A DNA stretch of 64,000 nt from the NCBI GenBank assembly GCA_035079385.1, contig JAVHKY010000012.1:6724501-6788500 (forward strand). Direction: 5' to 3'. The stretch is from Aspidiotus rigidus (Eukaryota > Arthropoda > Insecta > Hemiptera > Diaspididae). Position 1 is the first letter of the stretch. Every line of letters begins with the position of its first letter. Of this stretch, positions 55,250 to 64,000 are shown one piece after another. The notes beneath the pieces were generated by a model. The model was not told the origin of the DNA, ran no database searches, and saw only the letters and a list, made by a program, of their open reading frames with translations. Both the position numbers and the translations under genes were made by a program.

Positions 55250-58200
55250 TACAGTTCTTCAAGATCTTTACTTGCAACTTATGTCCCAATGACTCACGGT
55301 ACTGGTAGACATTTACAATTGGTACTCCTAAACATTTATACGACCTCTATGGTACGTCCGCTGCTACTATTCTCAATGGATAGAAATGAAGATGTCATTT
55401 TTAAAATTTTTGAAACTTCGAGAACTATTCCATTCGCATTCCCTATTTTATCTCATCAACGTAGGTAGGCTATAAATAAGGCTTTTAACGATCGGGGATA
55501 GTTTTCACGATTTTGACCCTTTGTTTCATCCTCACTATTTGTGTGAACCTAATTTTTCGTGTAAGAGAGAGGGAGAGGAGTACAAGTTGCCTGCTCTAAA
55601 CTAAGCAAGGCGTCAATACAATAATAGAACAGAATTTAAACCTTCGACAACTAGACTGACTTATCTTACTGATTCTAATTACCTGCGCTGATGGTGACTG
55701 ATTGGTTCTTTACGTCATAAACGATCCCTGTAAAATTAAAAACGGTTGAGCACTACTCCCATCGCTAATAATAAGCTAGTCTAAACTATATGACGAGTAG
55801 AATCCGCAAAAACTCTAATGAGAGTGTTGGTGGTCAAACAGTGCTCAGATCCAACCAATGAAAATTACAAGAAGATTCTACCACCAACGTATCTCTCCTC
55901 TTCGATTTGTGAGCCAGACCCCCGACGCTCTACATGTGGCTCACCCACAGCGTCGACTACCATCTACTTAATCCAGTAGTGCCTTATCTGATTCCAAAAC
56001 GTCCATCAGACGTGGCCTTAATCTAACCAACGTCTACCATAAACAATGCATGCAACAATGCACAAAACAAAGTACTGCCTCGGTCGGCGCTCTGTACTCA
56101 AACACTGTCTCGTCGGCGATCTGTACTTAAATACTGCCTCAGTCGGCGATCTGTGCTCGAATACTGCCTCATCGGCGATCTGTACTTAAATACTGCCTCG
56201 GTCAGCGATCTGTACTCGAGCACTGCCCCATCCGGCAATCTGTGCTCGAATACTGCCTCAGTCGGCGATCTGTATTTATAACCATCTGAAGTACTGCCTC
56301 ATCCGGCGATCTGTACTCAAATACTGTCAACATCTCGATCAGTCCGTTTATACAAACGACCCTGATGGACTTGTGCGTCCTCAATAAGAAAAATCAAACT
56401 ACAGCCGTCTCAACGGCCTGGCCAGTCCTTCGGTCACTGTAACCTCCTCAACGGGAGACCGACTCTTCCCTGACTAGCCAGCCCACAATAATTAATTAAC
56501 TTATGCTCTCTATAGTTAAGTAGCAACTATGAATATAGTTATTGTACCCTACTCGTACATCGATCTAAATATTATAACGATAAAAGAATGATGCTCAGTG
56601 AACCAACTCACCAATACGATATCAGTAGTTCAATAACGTACGCGCGTACGACTCAACTTATTAAGAGCACCCTACACATATACGAATACTCGGTTACCAC
56701 CTATGAGAGTACTTTCTCCAAAAAGTTAAATCCTAATTACAAATCGAACAAAACCTCGACGCAACACAGACACAATACAACATTAGACGCTTAGTAACTT
56801 CGACGATCGACCACGATTTAACCGAACTGATTTACTAATAAACAGAGCAGTTTGAAACCTACCCTTCTCGATCGCGCGTACTTTCGTCCGGTCGCGTCCC
56901 TGGACCCGGCTACCCGCGCCAGCCTATTTCTTATAATCCTATACAGGATTTTTTTTACATGCGTTGAAGATCGTTTACTGTAGAACGACACAATCATCGC
57001 TCAATTACAATGGTAAACGTTGAAAGTGCAGTCAGTTCGTCTAAACCTAGGCACATGTGTTTGTCATAAAACCTTTCCTTCCTTTCTTTTCAAGAACAAG
57101 AAATCTCGCGACTATTATTATAGATGTTCTCTTCACACGAACGTGACTGATGAACACCTAATAATCCTATTAGTTTCCAATACATGCTACAGTTTACTCA
57201 CCGAAAAATATTTACAGTATTTACGTTTGGATCATTAGAATCATTACTGAACAAAACGAGAGCAATATAGGTACTTTAAATGTTGATGAGCTTGAGCAGC
57301 GTAGGCAACTTGACTTCTATTCGAAATTACGCGCTTAACAAGCCTATTTTATCGGTCTATGGCAAACAAAATCTGGGTGAAGCCTAAAATTTTATGGATT
57401 CGACTGTACAAATCGAACACCCTTAGTATAGGTACATGATTATGTGTTTTACAACGTATACGACCAGTTCACCAAATTATAAGATCATAACGAGTATTAG
57501 ATAGCGCCAATTAAAAAACTTCTAGGTAGAATTTTTTTTTTTTTTTTTTTTTTTTTCAAATATCGAAAATAAAATACGAAGCATTTGGACTGGACTCTCG
57601 AGGGTTAAGCATGTACGCGTTTTAACAACGAAACAATCATCAAATATTTTTCGTAGCGGACCTCACCGCGGGTTTTTATTTCGAAACCCGTAATCTCCAA
57701 ACGGTTTTAAAATGCTAGATTAATCTCTTAACTTAACAAAAAGGGTCGCAGAATGGTGAATGAGCAATGGAATTGGAAAGTGACCTAAAATATAATTGTA
57801 CGCTTTCGCGTTATCTGCCATCTGCTGAACGGTTCATGAAAACGGCTCCATTAAATTTCGTCCGGTATAACTGCGCACAGATAAAGTATAGTGTATGAAG
57901 CGAGTATATTCTAATTATCCAGGTTTGCGTCGATGAAGGTAACTTTATCAAAGTTTCCTGCCTTTAACAGATTGATTAGGTCGCGAATGCCATTAATGTT
58001 TAATGAGATTATCGTATAAATTTAGTACAGCAAGAGCAAGTTCCGGTATAAGATCACTCGCCAAAATCTGAGTTTGCCCGAAGAGCTGTTGTTCAGCTTA
58101 CGTCCTTTAATATTATACTACGTACGTATTGCTATAGGCTTTTGTACTAAACAAGAGAAATCCTTGGAATATTTTTTAATACCGAGCCCTCGAAACAGCT

Positions 58201-59192
58201 TTCGTATCTCTTTGATGATGTTTATCGTAATAGGGTGTACGACTAGAAAACTCGTAGGAACGCTGCGCGATATTTTTTTATCCTGCTCTATTCATACGGA
58301 ACGTCTTAGCGAATAATCTCATTTGGGTTGAGTTCTTTGTACCACATATATGCAATCATGTGTAGAAGTATGTACATTTTATAACCGTAAAGTTTCTTCA
58401 TCTTTATTAAGCCTGTTAATAAACGTATTCGAAGGATCGCCTACAGCTTATAGACCATCATATTTCTACATTATTAAGCTGCGCATGGTAAAAAATTTTG
58501 AATTTTTTTTACTGTATTTTTGAGACGATTGTAAAAATTTTATCGAGCTTTTCTTATGCCGTGACAGCTTGAAATTCTTGTAGGATTCAGAAAGAAGAGA
58601 GAAACGAAGTCCAATTTCAGTAAAGAAATAATGAGCATTTTGGATATGGATCAGGTCTGAATCTTCTCAATGGTTATTTTATGACTCGGGATTGCGCAGT
58701 AAAATTCAGCAACTATCAGAAGCTCAGAGCAGTATTCTTGCTCACTAGGAAGCTCATTAATCATCCCTAAATTTCGTATCTGAAAGTGTCTGGTCCGAAC
58801 ATCTTCATTTGAAAAATCGCTTCAAACTACAGAAATAACTTTGTTTCATCCATTTCTTTGTGTCTGGATTGTGAAATTTCTGTAGAATTTGTGATATTTT
58901 TGTATGTAATATTTCTTCTTCTTATTCCATGGGGGTGGATGGACCGTTTGATCCGTTCCGCTTCAAAAGTAACCGTCTGACCACGTCTTATTTCTTTCAA
59001 CTAAATCTCTAAAGCTTTCATATCTGTACCCTGCTATGTTCTGCCCAGCCCACTCGTTTTATCTCTCGGATAAGTCTGATATGTACTTGTTTCTGGGGGC
59101 AAGTAATGGATCACGTATTGTATATGTACTCGTTGTCAATTCGCAAACCAAAACCCTCTGTCGACAACATTCCAAAATCCCGTGGACTGGAA
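55250..59192. other. Intergenic; minisatellite and T tract, no gene
   Basis: Contains the 30-bp minisatellite (56072-56327) and a 25-bp T run (57532-57556). Short frames (56588-56794, 57020-57238, 58074-58316, 59036-59227) have no recognisable domain. Confidence 0.45.
56072..56327. repeat. Minisatellite, about 30-bp unit, 8 copies
   Basis: Units start at about 56073, 56104, 56133, 56163, 56192, 56222, 56252 and 56293. The consensus begins ACTGCCTCAGTCGGCGATCT followed by GTACTYRAAT. Variants include CATCCGGCGAT. The unit is GC-richer than its surroundings. One spacer is lengthened by about 11 bp before the last unit. Confidence 0.9.
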
Positions 59193-59408
59193 TCATGCCG
59201 AACTTTGTTTTTTTAGCAGGTGCCTAGCGAAGGCTGATTTTATAGGATTGTTATTCTCAAAGGCGCTGACATGATCGTTAATTCTCTTGTAGGAAGATCT
59301 CCCAGTCTCTACAACATATATCGCAGGGCAGTCACGACAATGGCGCAAATAAACTCCACTCTTCAATGAGGAGAGGGTCGAATCGATTGGGGCAGATACA
59401 TTCATCAT
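59193..59408 (-). pseudogene. Third Penelope-type GIY-YIG fragment
   Basis: A 71-residue frame: LKSGVYLRHCRDCPAIYVVE, then TGRSSYKRINDHVSAFENN and KSAFARHLL. This is the PLE nuclease core; the YIGQTG strand appears as YVVETG. It ends at the start of the tandem array. Its right edge coincides with the first degenerate array monomer (shared TTTGGTGACAAG), so the array may have captured or arisen beside this element. Confidence 0.75.
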
Positions 59409-59876
59409 TTGGTGACAAGAATTATCTGCTGCCCTGGTAACAGTTCACAATGGGCCAGAATGTAGCTGTACGTTATCCGCACGTGTCTGGTTCCAACTTT
59501 CAATGTAGATTTCTTTTTTGATAATGACCTATAGAGCTGTTGCACCTGTAACCGCGTGCCGTAGACTGAAACGTAACTGTACGTCGTGCGCACCAATTCA
59601 ACTTTCTACACCATACAATAATTAAATTTCCAAACATCTCTCACTTCCTACCCAATTTCGGACTGTTCTATATTGGGGGTAGGGGGTCGTCCTTTTCATG
59701 TTACAATTTTCCAAATCTTCATTTTCCTGATTTTTTGGTATAAACCAAGGTGAGGAAACTCTGCATAATACCCGCTTGATTATCACGGTATTTCCATTCT
59801 CTGATATAGGTTTGAATTATCTCATGATTCATTTTCTTGCCAGTTGTCGATAATGTATCAACATTCAAGATTTGGT
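59400..59876. repeat. Degenerate first monomer(s) of the tandem array
   Basis: About 59407-59600 resembles the array monomer with many substitutions: TTTGGTGACAAG, GGCCAGAATGTAGCTGTACG and GTACGTCGTGCGCACC are recognisable. 59620-59830 has no counterpart in the array; the monomer sequence resumes near 59838 (CAGTTGTCGATAATGTATCA). Divergent edge monomers are typical of satellite-like arrays. Confidence 0.75.
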
Positions 59877-62051
59877 GACAAGGACCTACAGAACTGCATC
59901 CCTGGTAATAGTTGACTATAGGCCAGAATGTAGCTGTACGTTATGCGCACTTGTCGAGTACCAAATATGGATGTGGATCTCTCGGTATTGGGGGCCTACA
60001 GAGATGCTGCCCCAGTAACAGCGTGCTGTAGGCTGGAACGTAGCTGTACGTCATGCACACCCATACAACTATCTATATATGTACATCGAGGGAACCAAAT
60101 GGTGAACCCGGAAACAAAAGGTACACCAGAGAGATCCCTACTTTTGAGATTATTGTCAACTGGTATGGATTTGGATTTGAGACAAGGGCCAATAATGCTA
60201 GTGCTCTTGTAAAAAATGTAGCATTATCTTGACGAGAGAGTGCGCGCACTATATTAAGCAATAATGTAATATCAGAATTCATGTGAAAAAATCCTTCATT
60301 AAGCTCACATTGGGTAAATTTAAACGGGTATAGAAATCTCTCAACATTCATTTCCTTGGCAGTTGTCAAGAATATGTCAACATTCAAGATTTCGTGACAA
60401 GGACCTACAGAACTGCATCCCTGGTAATAGTTGACTATAGGCCAGAATGTAGCTGTACGTTATGCGCACTTGTCGAGTTCCAAATATGGATGTGGATCTC
60501 TCGGTATTGGGGGCCTACAGAGCTGCTGCCCCAGTAACAGCGTGCTGTACGTCATGCGCACCCATACGACTTTCTATATGTACATCGAGGGAACCAAATG
60601 GTGAACCCGGAAACAAAAGGTACACCAGAGAGATCCCTACTTTTGAGATTATTGTCAACTGGCATGGATTTGAGTCCTGAGTTTTGGACCATAGATGTTT
60701 TGTTGAAAAACTCAAGGAATTTTGTCTTGGATAATAGTGTGCGCACCACCACGTCGAACAATGGTAACGTATAGGAATTTAAGTGGACAAAATCCTTCAT
60801 CATCACAGTATTTTGACTCGTTTTACTGTGAATAGATCCAATGGAAGTCGAAATGTCTCATTTTACAATAGTTGTCCAGAATATATCAGCGTACATTTTC
60901 TGGTGACAGGAACTTACAGTTTCACTGCCCTGATATCTTGGGCCAGAATGATGCTAGAAATCTCTCTCTGTTCATTTCCTTGGCAGTTGTTAAGAATATA
61001 TCAACATTCAAGATTTGGTGACAAGGACCTACAGAACTGCATCCCTGGTAATAGTTGACTATAGGCCAGAATGTAGCTGTACGTTATGCGCACTTGTCAA
61101 GTATACCAAATATGGATGTGGATCTCTCGGTATTGGGGGCCTACAGATCTGCTGCCCCAGTAACGGCGTGCTGTAGGCTGGAACGTAGCTGTACGTCATG
61201 CGCACCCATACGACTATCTATATGTGCATTGAGGGAACCAAATGGTGAACCCGGAAACAAAAGGTACACCAGAGAGATCCCTACTTTTGAGATTATTGTC
61301 AACTGGCATGGAATGGGATTTGAAGGGCCAATAATGCTAGTATTCTTGTCAAAAATGTAGCAATATCCGGACAAGAGAGTGCGCGCACTATATTAAGAAG
61401 TAATGTAATATCAGAATTCATGTGACAAAATCCTTCATTAAGCTCACATTGGGTAGATTTAAATGGGAATAGAAATCTTTCAACATTCATTTCCTTGGCA
61501 GTTGTCAAGAATATGTCAACATTCAAGATTTGGTGACAAGGACCTACAGAACTGCATCCCTGGTAATAGTTGACTATAGGCCAGAATGTAGCTGTACGTT
61601 ATGCGCACTTGTCGAGTATACCAAATATGGATGTGGATCTCTCGGTATTGGGGGCCTACACAGCTGCTGCCCCAGTAACAGCGTGCTGTAGGCTGGAACG
61701 TAGCTGTACGTCATGCGCACCCATACGACTATCTATATGTACATTGAGGGAACCAAATGGTGAACCCAGAAACAAAAAGTACATTGGAGAGATCCCTACT
61801 TTTGAGATCATTGTCAACTGGCATGGATTTGGAGACAAGGGCCAATAATGCTAGCGTTCTTGTAAAAAATGTAGCATTATCTTGACAAGAGAGTGCGCGC
61901 ACTATATTAAGCAATAATGTAATATCAGAATTCATGTGACAAAATCCTTCATTAAGCTCACATTGGATAGATTCAAACGGGAATAGAAATCTCTCTCTAT
62001 TCATTTCCTTGGTAGTTGTCAAGAATATATTATCAACATTCAACATTTGGT
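59877..62051. repeat. Higher-order repeat unit 1 (four monomers, 2175 bp)
   Basis: Counting from each GACAAGGACCTACAG: monomer A 59877-60395 (519 bp), B 60396-61019 (624), C 61020-61534 (515), D 61535-62051 (517). B lacks 16-18 bp between two GCTGTA motifs and carries a diverged extra half-monomer (its own GGTGACAGGAACTTACAG near 60899). Within each full monomer the motif GTAGCTGTACGTYATGCGCA occurs twice about 110 bp apart. Open frames on both strands repeat with the period and show no domain, so I do not call genes. Confidence 0.9.
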
Positions 62052-64000
62052 GACAAGGACCTACAGAACTGCATCCCTGGTAATAGTTGACTATAGGCCA
62101 GAATGTAGCTGTATGTTATGCGCACTTGTCGAGTATACCAAATATGGATGTGGATCTCTCGGTATTGGGGGCCTACAGAGCTGCTGCCCCAGTAACAGCG
62201 TGCTGTAGGCTGGAACGTAGCTGTACGTCATGCGCACCCATACGACTATCTAAATGTAAATCGAGGGAACCAAATGGTGAACCCGGAAACAAAAGGTACA
62301 CCAGAGAGATCCCTACTTTTGAGATTATTGTCAACTGGTATGGATTTGGATTTGAGACAAGGGCCAATAATGCTAGTGCTCTTGTAAAAAATGTAGCATT
62401 ATCTTGACGAGAGAGTGCGCGCACTATATTAAGCAATAATGTAATATCAGAATTCATGTGAAAAAATCCTTCATTAAGCTCACATTGGGTAAATTTAAAC
62501 GGGTATAGAAATCTCTCAACATTCATTTCCTTGGCAGTTGTCAAGAATATGTCAACATTCAAGATTTCGTGACAAGGACCTACAGAACTGCATCCCTGGT
62601 AATAGTTGACTATAGGCCAGAATGTAGCTGTACGTTATGCGCACTTGTCGAGTTCCAAATATGGATGTGGATCTCTCGGTATTGGGGGCCTACAGAGCTG
62701 CTGCCCCAGTAACAGCGTGCTGTACGTCATGCGCACCCATACGACTTTCTATATGTACATCGAGGGAACCAAATGGTGAACCCGGAAACAAAAGGTACAC
62801 CAGAGAGATCCCTACTTTTGAGATTATTGTCAACTGGCATGGATTTGAGTCCTGAGTTTTGGACCATAGATGTTTTGTTGAAAAACTCAAGGAATTTTGT
62901 CTTGGATAATAGTGTGCGCACCACCACGTCGAACAATGGTAACGTATAGGAATTTAAGTGGACAAAATCCTTCATCATCACAGTATTTTGACTCGTTTTA
63001 CTGTGAATAGATCCAATGGAAGTCGAAATGTCTCATTTTACAATAGTTGTCCAGAATATATCAGCGTACATTTTCTGGTGACAGGAACTTACAGTTTCAC
63101 TGCCCTGATATCTTGGGCCAGAATGATGCTAGAAATCTCTCTCTGTTCATTTCCTTGGCAGTTGTTAAGAATATATCAACATTCAAGATTTGGTGACAAG
63201 GACCTACAGAACTGCATCCCTGGTAATAGTTGACTATAGGCCAGAATGTAGCTGTACGTTATGCGCACTTGTCAAGTATACCAAATATGGATGTGGATCT
63301 CTCGGTATTGGGGGCCTACAGATCTGCTGCCCCAGTAACGGCGTGCTGTAGGCTGGAACGTAGCTGTACGTCATGCGCACCCATACGACTATCTATATGT
63401 GCATTGAGGGAACCAAATGGTGAACCCGGAAACAAAAGGTACACCAGAGAGATCCCTACTTTTGAGATTATTGTCAACTGGCATGGAATGGGATTTGAAG
63501 GGCCAATAATGCTAGTATTCTTGTCAAAAATGTAGCAATATCCGGACAAGAGAGTGCGCGCACTATATTAAGAAGTAATGTAATATCAGAATTCATGTGA
63601 CAAAATCCTTCATTAAGCTCACATTGGGTAGATTTAAATGGGAATAGAAATCTTTCAACATTCATTTCCTTGGCAGTTGTCAAGAATATGTCAACATTCA
63701 AGATTTGGTGACAAGGACCTACAGAACTGCATCCCTGGTAATAGTTGACTATAGGCCAGAATGTAGCTGTACGTTATGCGCACTTGTCGAGTATACCAAA
63801 TATGGATGTGGATCTCTCGGTATTGGGGGCCTACACAGCTGCTGCCCCAGTAACAGCGTGCTGTAGGCTGGAACGTAGCTGTACGTCATGCGCACCCATA
63901 CGACTATCTATATGTACATTGAGGGAACCAAATGGTGAACCCAGAAACAAAAAGTACATTGGAGAGATCCCTACTTTTGAGATCATTGTCAACTGGCATG
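62052..64000. repeat. Higher-order repeat unit 2 (incomplete at window end)
   Basis: A' 62052-62570 (519 bp), B' 62571-63194 (624), C' 63195-63709 (515), D' from 63710 to the window end. From about 62265 onward the sequence appears identical to 60090-61825 by inspection, giving an exact 2175-bp offset. The first roughly 210 bp of A' differ from A at several sites (for example GTCGAGTATACC against GTCGAGTACC), so the duplication junction lies near 62260. The array continues beyond the window. Confidence 0.9.

Noticed and set aside
59877..64000. Open frames of 60-129 codons on both strands recurring in the tandem array
   Set aside because: They repeat with the array period, occur on both strands, and carry no domain or codon bias. 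They are by-products of the repeat.
59877..64000. Regularly repeated short motif suggesting a CRISPR array
   Set aside because: The repeats are over 500 bp, the host is eukaryotic and spacers are not unique.

Overview
This is a eukaryotic, AT-rich, intron-type genomic window, most likely from an arthropod (probably an insect). The support is the repeat content: BEL/Pao, Ty1/copia, Penelope-like, I/R1-type non-LTR, ZMYM-type hAT and FLYWCH-MULE remnants, Helentron-like non-autonomous elements, and a captured partitivirus-like polymerase. No complete host gene could be recognised. Nearly every long open frame belongs to a mobile element or a decayed capture, so the window reads as a transposon-dense, possibly heterochromatic region.

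Layout. 0-10 kb: two copies of a non-autonomous family I interpret as Helentron-associated elements (HINE; 661-1631 and 8633-9591, the second split by a 490-bp MITE), and an unidentified decayed minus-strand coding region with an internal tandem duplication (4382-6520). 11.8-17 kb: two head-to-tail minus-strand non-LTR retrotransposon copies; a third, 5'-truncated plus-strand copy lies at 24980-26421. 20.3-21.9 kb: a compact MULE with long terminal inverted repeats and an 8-bp target duplication. 22.1-23.4 kb: a partitivirus-like RNA polymerase fragment (minus strand) beside an unidentified decayed ORF. 28.9-31.6 kb: BEL/Pao integrase, copia integrase carrying a 79-bp insertion, and a spliced pseudogene. 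35.2-37.8 kb: a hAT (ZMYM-like) element interrupted by HINE copy 3, which gives an exact empty site. 40-46.5 kb: two more hAT fragments, HINE copy 4 with a very large AT-rich expansion, and one GC3-rich candidate host exon. 48.7-51.7 kb: a head-to-head Penelope-like element flanked by a 12-bp target duplication. 54.4 and 59.2 kb: two other diverged Penelope-type GIY-YIG fragments. 59.4-64 kb: a tandem array with a 2175-bp higher-order period made of four unequal monomers, running off the window end.

How the parts relate. The elements record a nested history: HINE copy 3 interrupts a hAT, a MITE interrupts HINE copy 2, and a tail-only Penelope insertion interrupts the zinc motif of a copia element. 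The combination of mixed transposon fragments and an RNA-virus fragment is also what arthropod piRNA source loci often look like; that is only a hypothesis here. All similarities were judged by eye; no alignment or database search was run.
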